Shown piece after piece: positions 14,348-24,558 of a stretch of DNA of 64,000 nt. Within the stretch, counting starts at the first letter, position 1; each line of letters opens with the position of its first letter. The notes under the pieces were generated by a model. It did not search any database and was not told the origin of the DNA. It saw only the letters and a program-made list of their open reading frames with translations. The stretch is from Epinephelus fuscoguttatus (lineage: Eukaryota; Chordata; Actinopteri; Perciformes; Serranidae). The stretch covers positions 8,447,035 through 8,511,034 of the forward strand of contig NC_064772.1 of NCBI RefSeq assembly GCF_011397635.1. Direction: 5' to 3'. Position numbers and translations under genes: made by a program.

Positions 14348-17300
14348 TTAGTCCCACCTGTGTTGGGAGATGTGGGAACTGACATCGGACTTTCTTGAAC
14401 AGTGGATGCAGCTGTGGCGAGTCGAGGCCGTTCGCAGGTTGTACAGAGGACGGCTCGCATCTCATTCACTGTAGTGCAATGTGCACACTCCCAAGGTGAC
14501 AGGGATGGACTGGAAGATAACAGAAATTTACGGTGTAGTCTAGCTATTCCTCTCCTCTTTAACAGCCCTGCAACATCAGCATTATTCATTTAGTCATTTA
14601 ACCCATATATTTATCCAGCATGGTCTAATGAGAACAATTCACTTTCTTATTTTTGGATGGGTGCAAACAGAGAAAAACATTATCATTACAAGACTGCAAA
14701 TAAAGGCTAAAACTTAAAAAGCAAACCAGCATTAAGTAAAACATGAAACACATCAATATGGGATGAAAGCAAAGTTAACCTTAAGGATCTATGACTAAAC
14801 TGAGAATTTAAAATCTGCAAAAGAAATCAGGTGATTCTGCTTAAATACAGCTAAAGTTTAATCCACCTGAGTGCAGAAAAAACATATGAAAGTCTTTTAA
14901 AACTGAGACCACACTGCTGCAAAATGAAGAAGTACACCTGACAGTGAATTCAAGTTTCTTTGTCTCCTCACCTGGATGTTTTGGCTGGTGTAATAATAGT
15001 TCTGCTATGTCCTTTGCGCTCAGGGTGAGAGTGGAAAAGCTTGTCACAGTTCTCACATAACCTCTGGATGCAGGTGGGGCACTGAGCGTGCACAGCAGAA
15101 ATCCCACAGATGGTACAGGTCCCTACAGCCACACAAACAAAACACAAGTTAAAAACTCAAACGCAGATGTTGCATTCCTGTTTTAAAGCCTGTTGTAATC
15201 TGGCATACCCTGTTTGATTTTCTGCATTTTATCTCTTTTGTGATTGGTTCTGGTGGGGTGGCGGTGAAAGAGGTCATCACATGCGTCGCAGAAAGCTTGA
15301 TTGTCACAAGATGGGCAAACCAGAGATGAAGCGGCACCACACAAATTGCACTCACTCGCTGCTGGAGAGCCTGGAGAGCAAGACAGAAGAAAGTTTGTGG
15401 GTGTATTGAGGCTTGGATGCCGGACTAGTAACATGCTCAGTGCCCCGTGAACTTATAACTTCAACCTAAAAAATTTATAAATAAACAGACATTCACATTT
15501 GTCTAAAATACTAAATCTAAATTTGTGGCAACGAAAGAGACTAAACTGCCACACAATGATGAAAGCAGCTTCATCAGGATATGAGGTGTGGTGGCAGCTC
15601 ACCTGTCGATGGTTTCAGAGGTTGTCCAACAGGGCCTGGAGTGTGTTTAGGTGGAAGAGATGGAACCTGGGGTTTGTCCGCCTGCTGCTCCTCTCCAGGC
15701 AGGAAAACCACAGCGTCACTCACCACCAGCTGATCCTGAAGATCCTGAAGAAACAGGCATCACATTTAAAACTCTTTACACTTTTAATATGCAGCAGACA
15801 GAAGACTAGAATTACCACTTTGCGCCAAATTTTGCCATAATTAGTGTACTGAGTGTCTTGAGTTATGCCCAACATATTTTGCAAGGTCACAGTGACCTTG
15901 ACCTTTCACTACTAAAATCTGATAAGTTGGTCCTAAAGTCCAAGTGGAATTTGTGCTAAATTTGAAGAAATTCCCTAAAATGGTTATTGAGATATTTTGG
16001 GTTACAAGAATGAGACAGATGCATGGTCACAGTGACCAGTAAAATCTAATCAATTCATCCTTGACTCAAAGTGGACGTTTGTGTCAAATTTGGGAAAAAA
16101 ATAAATAAATAAATAAAAAAATAATAATAATTCTCAAGGCGTTCTTGAGATGTCGGGTTTACGAGAATGAAACAGACAAGGTCACAGTGACCTTGGCCTT
16201 TGACCTAGTATCACTTCATTCTAATCAGTTCATTGTTCATCATCCTGATAACATAATGCCTCCAGCCAATGCTGTGGCCAGTACAAGGGCATAAAAATTA
16301 TAACTGACTGATGACAGTGATCAGAGTGCATCAATGCTGAAAGACTTTAACTTGCTTATAATAAAGGATTTGTTTTATGTAGTTGCTCTGCAGTAACAAT
16401 TGTCCATTTTAAATGTTTCCCCGAACACGAACACACATTCTTGTTGTTGTTAAATTAAATTCACTTTGCAGAAAATTCACATTCATCAACATAATATTAA
16501 CAGCTGATTTCCCTAACTGTTAGAATATGTCAGAATTGGTCAATAATATGTGATTTATATTCTCTGTTTGTTGGGGAAAAGTGCAACAGCCACTGGAAAC
16601 ATTTGTACAGACCTGCTGAACGATGAATGGGATGATATCTTTGAAGTAATCTGGGTGAGGGTGGGTGCCCTGAATGAACAGAGGCATAAGAAATGGAACA
16701 TGGTGAATTTTATACACAAAACAATTGTGGGTTAGGGTATTTAGATGACTGCTCACAAACAAATACGAACCTTTATGAGCATGTCCACCTCTGTGCGTAG
16801 GGTCATGACCTCCAGCGTCACTGCAGAAACTTTTGCAGTGTCTGGTTCAGCGACTTCCTCAGGGAAACTGAGGCCGTCTATCTGCTGATTGGTGTAACCG
16901 TACAGATACAAGACTGTCCGACCTCCCTAAGAAGGGAAACCAGGATTAAAATCAAAAAGTTGAATGACTTTCAGACTTTCTCCTGGCAACATATGCCATC
17001 ATTTTATACGTAAAATATTTAAAGACAAAGGCCATCTTTATTTTAATGTTCATTTCAGTAATACATTTCGGTAGTGAGCTTGGCGTTGTGGGAGCCAATC
17101 TATGCACTCTTATTTGCCTCATAAAGACAAAATGCATAAAATGTATTGAGAAAATAATGCAAAAAAAATAGAAATAAATAATTTACAATAATAAATAAAT
17201 AAAGGGAAAATGAAAAGGGGAAATAATAAATGAACAAATAAACTTGAAAATAAATACATTTTAAAAATCTGTTTAAAATAAATAAGATAAAAAAAAATAA

Positions 17301-19160
17301 ATGCAAAATAAATAAGTACTTAAAAAAATTATCAAAATACATAAATACATTTCAAAATGCATTTAAAATATGAGTTCATTTTAAAAATAAATTCAAAAAA
17401 TGGGAAAATAAGTACAAATAGGGGAATCAATACAAAGAAAAATAAAGAAGCAAATTCAAACAGATATATCAATTTATTTAATTAATCAAATAATAACGAC
17501 TTTCTTTTTAGCATTATTTTGGTACATTTAATGGCATTTTAATTAATTAATTAACTAATTAAGCTATTTCTTCCTTTTTTTTTTACTGTGGCAGCTTTCA
17601 TCCTCCATACACTCAAGTTTTGCTCAAATCTTCTGTGAAGGTAGAAATACAGTGAAAAATGGATGGATGAACTAATGGATGTTTAAGGCAGAACTATATA
17701 ACCTTTGCTCACCTTGATGGCATCCACTGTGGTTCTGAAGACAGGGTTGTTGTGCTTGACACTCCTCCAGTATCTGGGCCTGGCGGGACTAGTCAGGTTA
17801 CAGCCATACTTCTCCAGGATACTCAAGGCCTTGACCAGTCTACTCAAAGACTCCAGAACCTTAAGTCAAAACAAAATTAATGTGATGAGTTAGTAATGCC
17901 AATGAGGCTGTTACATGCACATACTGCGCAGTAAAACTGAACCAGCGACTGTTCTTTATGAGGCGATATGAATGCAGTTGATCCAAATTCGTTGGCAGGT
18001 TTTATTTATGTTTATTTATGATTCCAAAGTACATACTTGCACATGTGAAAGCTTTAATAGAAACACTTTTTATAACACTGACAAATCAACTTCTGGAAAA
18101 TATATATATTTTTATTGCCTATTCTGTCTTAACGCAGCATAAATTGTGTTCTTTATCGTTTGTGTAATCTCACATGTATTTAGCTGAGTATTGAGGCTCT
18201 GTGTTGCTATACATTTTTGTTACATTACTGCCCCGAGTGGTCAGATATGACTACCAGATAAAGATGTGTTTTCTCTGAACAGGACACACTGATTAAAGCC
18301 ACTTTTGAAAATGTTCCTTTAGTAAAAGTTTGCAAGTATTAACAGCAAAATGTATTTAAAGCAATAGAAGTAGAAAAATGTCCTCTGTGACTGTACTATC
18401 ACATATGATGTCATCAGATGATTCTGACTCATGCATTAATGTAAAAGCAGGACTTTACTTTTGTTGTAAGTTGAGGTGGAGCTCATTTTGAACTATTGAT
18501 TCATAATTATTTCCATTATGAATTAATCCACTGATTATTTTCTCAATTAATCCACTAGGTGTTTGGTTTGTAAAAAAAAAAAAGTGTAAATAGTGAGAAA
18601 TGTTCATCACAATGAGCCACGGCCCAAAGTGACATCTTTACAATGTCTGTTTTGTCCAACCAACAGTCCAAACCTTAAATAGTTACAAAATAATTTTCTG
18701 CCAGGCGTTTCAGCACATTATCATATGTTTTTTGTGCACGAATTTTATTTTGTCATGTTACTAAAAATGTCAGATAAATGTATGAAGTAGAAATACAATA
18801 TTTCCCTCTGAATTGTAGCTCAGTAGATGTGTAAAATGGCATTACAAGTACCTCAAATTTGTTCTTAAGTACAACGCTTGAGTAAATGTACTTATATTCA
18901 TGGTATGTCAGCAAAAATCTATCAGAGCAGCACCAAAAGACACCAGAAAACTTTACCTCCTGCCTGTTGCGGCAGGCTGTGTTCTCCCTCAGCATGGCTT
19001 CCACTCCAATGTGACGGTACTTCTCTGACAGAGGCAGGGAAATGCCTGCCATGGTCTGCACCTCTGCTTTCACATCCTGAGCTGAACCTGAGGAGGAGAG
19101 GAGGGATTGGGATCTCCTCCTGACCTCGTCCATCTGGACAGATGCAGGGCTGTTGCTCAT
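211..19160 (-). CDS. rnf31: RNF31/HOIP, linear ubiquitin E3 ligase (3' end outside window)
   Basis: Catalytic subunit of LUBAC, a cytosolic RBR ligase that builds Met1-linked ubiquitin chains in NF-kB and cell-death signalling. Coding exons, 5' to 3': 19160-18957, 17859-17713, 16926-16771, 16669-16613, 15744-15603, 15370-15209, 15122-14972, 14509-14358, 13107-12965, 12791-12546, 12339-11998, 10464-10279, 10128-9922, 9695-9522, 7707-7609, 6906-6817, 6633-6519, 5767-5655, 4745-4632, 4237-4189, 3741-3645, 376-211. They sum to 3312 bp (1104 codons), with GT-AG sites and matching phases throughout. Domains: PUB (about 1-170, with [13 protein letters not shown]), two B-box-like fingers (243-280, 292-328), three NZF fingers (from W346, W392 and W439), UBA (about 540-690), RING1 (C754 on), IBR, RING2 (926-958) with the catalytic Cys at 940 in KGGCMHF, then the LDD. 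The start is MSNSPAS; an acceptor lies 2 bases upstream of it. The last exon (about 19 residues in human) lies left of base 1. Confidence 0.96.
479..803. mobile_element. hAT-like MITE with 8-bp target duplication
   Basis: A 325-bp non-coding palindromic element in the last rnf31 intron visible here. The ends are TAGGGTTGGGTAC and GTACCCAACCCTA. It is flanked by an 8-bp direct repeat, ATAGGATA (471-478 and 804-811), the duplication length of hAT transposons. The inside holds repeated GGTACCG/CGGTACC motifs and a short hairpin around GTGAATCAGTAC. Confidence 0.75.
1440..1910. repeat. Degenerate array, minus orientation of the CATACTATACTATGAC motif
   Basis: Many imperfect copies of AAAAGTCATAGTATAGTATG-type words, spaced roughly 25-50 bp, AT-rich, with no coding content. 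They are the reverse complement of the motif repeated at 2870-3625. The array lies in the same rnf31 intron. Confidence 0.6.
2636..2868. repeat. Dispersed fish repeat ending in CTTGGCGGAGGTAAT
   Basis: Runs from 'gagcactcggagagcacaga' to 'aacctccttggcggaggtaa'. I recognise these ends as a short non-coding repeat scattered through teleost genomes. It separates the two halves of the CATACTATACTATGAC arrays. No protein is encoded. Confidence 0.5.
2870..3625. repeat. Degenerate array of the CATACTATACTATGAC motif
   Basis: About twenty imperfect copies of CATACTATACTATGAC followed by TTTTTATGA-type spacers, ending about 20 bp from an rnf31 exon (3645-3741). Short open frames here are repeat artefacts. 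Confidence 0.65.
8722..9226. mobile_element. MITE with GGCCCAGTGTGTAGGA-type termini
   Basis: The left end reads AAAGGCCCAGTGTGTAGGAT; the right end is the degenerate inverse, with TCACACTGAACCTTT. It is flanked by TTAA/TA-rich sequence and has no coding capacity. Related copies lie at 41035-41522 and in avl9 intron 1 (46.04-46.58 kb and 47.63-47.89 kb). It is in the rnf31 intron between the coding exons at 9522 and 7707. Confidence 0.6.
13560..14250. repeat. Tandem-like array of the TGACCTTTGACC fish repeat
   Basis: Four to five diverged units of about 110-130 bp. Each has a 'gtcacagtgaccttgacctt'-like start, a TTTGACCACCAAAATC core, a CCAAGTGAACATTTGTGCC section and an AGAAATTCCCT section ending in 'ttcacgagaatg'. 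The array ends in a GGAT/GGAC microsatellite (14215-14247). It sits in the rnf31 intron between the first two NZF exons. Confidence 0.7.
14312..14344. repeat. (TA)n microsatellite
   Basis: An uninterrupted TA run, 14 bp from the splice donor of the first NZF exon (exon end 14358). An open frame that reads from that exon into the run (a Tyr-Ile repeat) is not coding. Confidence 0.9.
15880..16275. repeat. Second TGACCTTTGACC array with ERE palindromes
   Basis: Three diverged units of the same family as 13560-14250, in the rnf31 intron between the exons at 16613 and 15744. Perfect GGTCACAGTGACC palindromes lie at 15885-15897, 16025-16037 and 16180-16192. The array ends in 'cataatgcctccagcca', a usual terminus of this family. 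Confidence 0.7.
17130..17480. repeat. AT-rich AAATAAATA low-complexity tract
   Basis: About 350 bp dominated by AAATAAATA and AAAATAAAT words in an rnf31 intron. The apparent Phe-rich open frame on the minus strand is low complexity and not a gene. Confidence 0.8.
18765..18900. repeat. Fragment of the 'TGTCAGATAAATGTA' dispersed repeat
   Basis: Contains TGTCAGATAAATGTA, 'aatatttccctctgaa' and 'gcttgagtaaatgtactta', shared with 42320-42450, 48160-48345 and 58300-58475. A common non-coding percomorph repeat. It lies just inside the intron after the first rnf31 coding exon. Confidence 0.55.
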
Positions 19161-20049
19161 TGCTGTCAGAATGGAAAGATGACTATTTTGATTATCAATT
19201 TCTTGTTTAAAATAAAGCACTAATATCACAAGTGTGAGAATTTGCTGTGTTTCTCTGTTTCATGTCATTCTCACCTTTATGTTTTCTCTGGGATACTGTA
19301 ATATTTTTCACATATTTTAAACTAAATGATTGATCAAGAAAATAACCAATACTTGAGTAAGCACTTACTGGAATAAGGATGTATATTAATTGGAAAAAAA
19401 GAGGCATCTTGTAGTTAATCTAAATTCTGAGAGCTGGCTGCATTTCAGAGCAAATATTAAATTTGTACAAGTTGAATACAAGTCCAAATTATTAACAATT
19501 CACATGAATAGAAAATGTTTTAATCAATCTGGACTTCAGGGTATAATTGAATGATTAACCATTTAGCCTACAAAATGCCAGGAACACCCCAAAACAAGAT
19601 TAAAAAACGCACTATTTCCCACAGACGATGCTGACATCTTAGTCAGCCAATTGACAGAACAGTCAATACTTGATCAATGAATAAATTCTGCATTTTACAC
19701 TACATTTCCATTAATACCCCTGAAAACAATAAATACAAAAAAATAACAAAATCTATCATTTATATGGGAAACATTGTAAATACAAGAAAAGAAGGGATAA
19801 ATTAAGATGGGACATCATTGTTCCCCATGAGGGTAATACACAAGAAAATAAATAAAGAATGCTTTTAATGAAATATATAAAAGAAAAATAAGAAATTAAT
19901 GGACTTAGAAAAATTACATTAATCAGCAATACACATCACAATAATTTCCCAAGATCATTTAAAAATGTTACATAAAACTTCTGGTTTCTAAATCGATTCA
20001 ACTACAACTTTTCTTTGGTTGTTTGTTTGATTTACTTTCCTTATCTAAT

Positions 20050-20395
20050 TTTATGTTATGTTTTGCAACTTAGTTCTGAAAAGTGCTGTATAAATAAAGT
20101 TTATTGTTATTTATTATGTTATAACAAATATTGTCATCATCATTATTTATTCATTTATTCCTTTAAAGCACTACTTTTGTGTCTGAAATATGCTTTACTA
20201 ATAGAGTTTTGTATGATTATCGTTATTATTATTTCTTTAAATCACTTTGAATTATCTTTGTGTCTGACATGTGCATTAGAATTAAAGTTTATTAAAATTA
20301 TAATAATATATATGTATATATTTTAAAGCACTCTGAATTGCCTTCGTGCATGAACTGTGCATTGTAACTAAATCTGCCTTGCCTTAAACCAGTCA
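20050..20395 (+). repeat. Cluster of LINE (L2-type) 3' tails
   Basis: Three successive relics resemble the 3' end of the full LINE at 28853-32000, which ends with a CACTTTGAATTGC...AAATAAACTTGCC type tail. They contain 'gctgtataaataaagttta', 'catgtgcattagaattaaag' and 'ctctgaattgccttcgtgca' followed by CTGCCTTGCCTT. Heavily truncated, with no reverse transcriptase left. Located in rnf31 intron 1. Confidence 0.5.
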
Positions 20396-20752
20396 TCTAT
20401 GTTTTAATATTCTGGTACAGAAAAGTGAACAGGGTAAAGGTTTCCTGTAAATGCCCACCATTTATTTTAACAACAACCTGTCAGCAAAGCAAAGGTTTAT
20501 TCTGACATAAAGTGTCGTCAACAATTTCACTTTTAATTCAGCATATGACGACTGGTGGAAAGTCCGGACTAATCATAGTTTCACTCCAATGGACGTCACA
20601 GTAGAAAACAGCTGAATATGAAATCATAAACACCACTAGACAGCATTCTTAGTTGTGTGACTTCACCATAAAATTTTATTCATTAGGTGTGAGCTGTCAG
20701 TTTTGAAGCGTATGCTAGCGATTAAACGCAGATAACAATTCCTGTTAGTGGG

Positions 20753-20764
20753 GAAACCGAAACT
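20753..20764 (+). promoter_or_regulatory. ISRE/IRF-type site at the 5' end of rnf31
   Basis: GAAACCGAAACT matches the interferon-stimulated response element core GAAANNGAAAC. It lies in rnf31 intron 1, about 27 bp from the predicted first donor. IRF factors and ISGF3 bind this motif. Function is inferred from the motif and its position only. Confidence 0.55.
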
Positions 20765-20791
20765 TTGAGTTACTAAAAAAAACTAACATAC

Positions 20792-21015
20792 CTGCTCAGT
20801 TATCGTCGTCACTAGCTTCGACGGTTGTTCCGTGCTTCGGCCAGCAGGTCGAAAGTATTTATGTTTCCATTAATTAAAAATATGATCTTTTAAGTCCATA
20901 CCAGCAGTCAGTGTGCTACCTGATTTGGTTTTGTGTTGTCTCTGAAGCTAACGTAGCTTTAAATGCGGAACTTGAGATTGACGGTTTATGTTCCGGTCCT
21001 ACTTCCGGTCTGATT
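20792..21015 (-). promoter_or_regulatory. rnf31: rnf31 5' UTR exon and promoter
   Basis: The first coding exon starts with an acceptor just before the ATG, so an upstream noncoding exon is needed. A good donor (CAG then GTATG on the minus strand) lies at 20791/20792, so the 5' UTR exon probably runs upstream from 20792. Two CCGGAA-type ETS cores near 20990-21012 (one reads ACCGGAAGT on the minus strand) suit a TATA-less housekeeping promoter. The exon's upstream limit is not visible. An LTR-like sequence begins about 55 bp beyond, at 21068. The placement is inferred from splice signals only. Confidence 0.6.
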
Positions 21016-21067
21016 TCATTTTTCAAAATAAAAGCGGGATAACCACAACTGGGCAGAAATGTATATA

Positions 21068-21440
21068 TTGTGACGGCTCCTTGGCCTCTGACCTCCTTTT
21101 TGTTTGGTGCCTGGGATCTGGGGAATGGCTCATTAGGAGAGATGGCTAACACCTGATTTGGTGTGAATGCTCACCTATTTATATTGGGGCCTGAGCAGTC
21201 AGTCTCTCTCTCCTCTTTGGGTTGCTGGGTTTGTTTGATCTTGGGTTATTTAGTTTTTTTGTTATCTTACATCTAAACACATTCCCACACACTTCAGACA
21301 TTACTGATAACTGACATACACATTTAAGTTAGTTTATTTAAATAAATTTGTTTTTTCTACTTTAAAGTCATGTGTGGTCTCGTCAAAACAGACTTTGGTA
21401 GTATGTTGTGCTACTTTTTGGTGGAGTATCGCACATGACT
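21068..21440 (+). repeat. Putative 5' LTR
   Basis: Begins TGTGACGGCTCC and contains a TATA-like TATTTATATTGGGG (about 21173-21188) followed by a CAGTCAGTCTCTC initiator-like stretch and a later AAATAAA. This is the U3-R-U5 layout expected of an LTR upstream of gag. The 3' boundary and primer binding site are uncertain, and no partner LTR confirms it. Confidence 0.45.
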
Positions 21441-21887
21441 GTAGTGTTTTGTTAGTTTGGGGAGCTTTCATCTAATCCATTTTTGGGCTCATCATTTTGA
21501 GGTAAACGGGCAGTGATAAAATGTTTGGTATGGCATTATTTTGACCGGTGTTCTCCTCAGTCAAGCATAGCAGCAGGCTCTGCTAGAGGGTCTGTTGAAG
21601 GGTGTTTTTGAAGTGTGGCGGGGAAAGTGGTTACAGCAGTTGGCTTGGGATCATGTCCAGGGTTTTTTGGAGAGCCACTGTTTTTATGCAGTTGCTTTCC
21701 AATGCCACTGGGTTACAGTGAGTAAATACCCACCACCGGTACCTGTCTGAAGACTAGGGATGAGTTTAGTTAGTTAGTTAATTTTACTGGTCAATTTAGG
21801 ATGGGGAGACTCCAGTTCTTTTTGCCACTTGTTGCACAATGTACAGTTTACCTCATTTTTGATTATCTAGGTTGCTAGATTTGGTTA

Positions 21888-23364
21888 GTGGTTATGGCTA
21901 ACATTGTGGAGGAATTCATTCAGTATCCCTCTGAGGAGTTGCTGGAGCAGTGCACCAAGGAACACTTGATCAAGACTGCTCAGCATTACTCCATTGAAGT
22001 TGAGCCCAAGCGGACAAAGGAAAACCTGAAGAGTATCATCAAGGCTCGCACAAAACTTGCAAGAATGTGGTGTGCTGATGAATGGGGGAGGTGAGAGTGG
22101 GGTAAGTACTTATATGACTGGGTTAACATTTGAACAGCAGAAAGAATTGCTGCTTTTGAAAATGGATCTTGAAAAGGAATTGGAAAAAATGAAATACAAA
22201 AAGGAACAAATGAAATTGGATTTGGAAATGCAAAAATTGGCATTAATTAATGAAGGTAAAATATCTGCATCTGCTTTAAATGTGGAAACCACTGGTTCAC
22301 GTTTTGATGTTGCCAGTAATTGGAGGTTGTTGCCAAAGTTGAATGAATGTGTTGCTGATTCAAGATGCTGGCCTGATGAGGAGCGAACTTTAATGTTCCA
22401 GTGTGTCTTCACAGGTAAAGCACAAGAAGCCTATTCTGCTCTATCTTCTCAGGACTGTAAAGACTACAGTACGGTAAAATCAGCTGTCTTAAAGGCTTAT
22501 GAGTTAGTTCCTGAAGCCTATCGCCAACGCTTTAGGGGCTGGCGAAAGACTGGTAAACAAACACATGTGGAATTTGCACGGGATTTAATCTCACATTTTA
22601 ATCGCTGGTGCTCCTCATCTGGTGTGAAAACATTTGATAAACTGTGTGATCTGATTGTTCTAGAGCAGTTGAAACAGTCTGTGCCTGATTACATCGCCTC
22701 TGAGATTGATTTGGGATATGCTCCATTCATGTCTGATGGTTTTGTAATGTTAGCTGGGAGTGATAAGAAAGTTCCAGTCAAAATGTTGAGGGACTCAAGA
22801 GCTTTGCACACTTTCGTGAGAGAGGCTATTTTGCCTTTTTCTCTAAGTTCAGACACAGGGAGCTGTGTTCCAGTCAGAGGGATGGACTTACAAACCATTT
22901 TTATGCCTGTGCATAAAATGTTCTTGTCCTGTGATTTGGTACAGGGGGAGGCCAAGGTTGGTGTTTGCCCCGAACTGCCAGTTGAAGGAGTTGACATCAT
23001 TCTGGGAAATGACCTGGCAGGGGGTCGAGTATGGCCAGATAATGTAAGACTAGACAGTCTTCAAATACCTGATGTATCATTACAACCAAATAAGACATGT
23101 GCTACATCCTTCAAACCTCCAGAGGTCCCTGAACCAGAGCAGGCAGTTTCTGCAGCCTGTGCTCTGGAGCCGCAGGGGCTCAGTGAATCAGAGCCAGCGT
23201 TGTCGACAGTCTGTGTCGTGACTCGTGCAAGGACTGCTGCTCTGGCTGATAGTGAGGCAGTTTTGGAAAAGTCTTGTGATGTGAAACAGTTTGCATGGTC
23301 AATGCCAACTAATCTGTGTTTCTCATTCAGAGCTGGTGAAAGAACAAAGAGGACCAGTCTCTGA
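21888..23364 (+). pseudogene. gag (SCAN-like capsid) and protease of the Gmr1-like element
   Basis: Two overlapping frames. The first (21888-22094) gives a short alpha-helical N-terminal segment. The second (22057-23364, 435 codons) has a Lys/Glu-rich coiled coil, then a capsid region with EAYRQRFRGWRK and LIVLEQLKQSVPDYIA, close to SCAN-domain proteins, whose fold is known to derive from Gmr1-like gag. A retropepsin-like segment follows, with VPVKMLRD and VDIILGNDLAGG. The expected Asp-Thr-Gly after LRD reads Ser-Arg here, and I see no CCHC knuckle. The +1 step between the frames may be an old frameshift. Confidence 0.75.
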
Positions 23365-23680
23365 AAGACATGTGACCAGGTTTTGCCTACATCTCAGGTA
23401 GGAAAAATGAAGCAGGGTTATTTCATCCTGGGTGACCTTTTAGTTAGGATGTGGGCTCCTCATGGTGAGACATTCAGTGGTGATCCTATTGTGCAAATCG
23501 CATTGCCTTCAAAAATTAGGACATCAGTAATTTAGACAGCTCATGATAATGTTGCAGGACATAAAGGTGTTTAAATAAAAAAAACAAACAAAAAAAAAAC
23601 GTGATGTTTCTGCATACATAAAGACATGCCACACTTGTCAGGTTACAAGCAAACCTAATCAAACAATAAAACCTGCTCCT

Positions 23681-24442
23681 TTGTATCCAGTACCTGCAGT
23701 GAGTCAGCCATTCGAGCACCTGATTATTGACTGTGTGGGTCCTCTTCCCAGGTCTGGTTGTTTTTATTTAACTGTCATGTGTCAGTCAACTAGATATCCG
23801 GCTGCTTATCCACTACGTATCATATCTGCAAAATCTGTTAAGGCCATGAGCCAGTTCATATCTGTATTTGGGATTCTCAGAATAATACAGAGTAATCAAG
23901 GGTCAAACTTTGCATCTCAATTGTGTGTGAAAATCCATAACCAACTTCACATAAAGCATAACAAGGCCTCAGCTTACCACCCCCAGAGCCAAGGTGCACT
24001 TGAGCGCTTTCATCAGCATTTAAAATCATTGCTACGTGCTTATTGCACAGAGCTAAAAGCAGACTGGGAGGAGGGTTTGCCATGGCTCTTGCTGGCAGCT
24101 AGAGAAGTTGCTCAAGAAAGCACAGGATTTAGTCCTAACGAGCTTGTTTTTGTGCATACCGTTCATGGTCCCTTGTCTGTGGTGCATGATCAGTGGATGT
24201 TGACTGATCCTCCACAGAACTTGAATACTTATGATAATGGTTTGAGGCAGAGACTCTATGAGGCTGGGGAACTGGCAAAACAAAAGTTGCAAGTTTCTCA
24301 GAAAAAAATGAAAAGATTGTTTGACCGCAACGTAGAGCGACAAAAATTTAGTGCTGGTGACCAGGTTCTGGTTCTATTACCACTTGTTGAATCCTCTTTT
24401 CAGGCAATTTTTTTTTGGTCCATATCATGCAAAATTATCTGA
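23681..24442 (+). pseudogene. Integrase core of the Gmr1-like element
   Basis: A DDE integrase-like segment: FEHLIIDCVGPLP carries the first acidic residue, IQSNQGSNF the second position, and GALERFHQHLKSLL the Glu. The second Asp is Asn here. GFSPNELVF and a basic C-terminal stretch (LFDRNVERQKFSAGDQVLVL) follow, as in Ty3/gypsy integrases. The N-terminal HHCC finger is disrupted by stops and A-rich sequence (23540-23640). It precedes RT in the element. Confidence 0.8.
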
Positions 24443-24558
24443 TTGAAATACCAAATAAAAGAGTCGACTAAAATATGTCATGTTAATCTGCTCAAGCCTT
24501 ACCATGTGCGTGCCCCTTCGAGTGAGGCTGCCCGACGTTATGGTAAATAATTCTGTCA

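Noticed and set aside
14299..14357. Continuation of the NZF exon frame into a Tyr-Ile repeat
   Set aside because: The frame runs past a good splice donor into a (TA)n microsatellite.
13560..16275. The two TGACC repeat arrays as a CRISPR-like array
   Set aside because: Units are 110-130 bp, diverged and without unique spacers, in a eukaryotic intron.
22057..23364. 435-codon frame as a host gene
   Set aside because: It is gag and protease of the gypsy-type element; a lost active site and the flanking IN/RT relics argue against an independent gene, though the long frame is noted.
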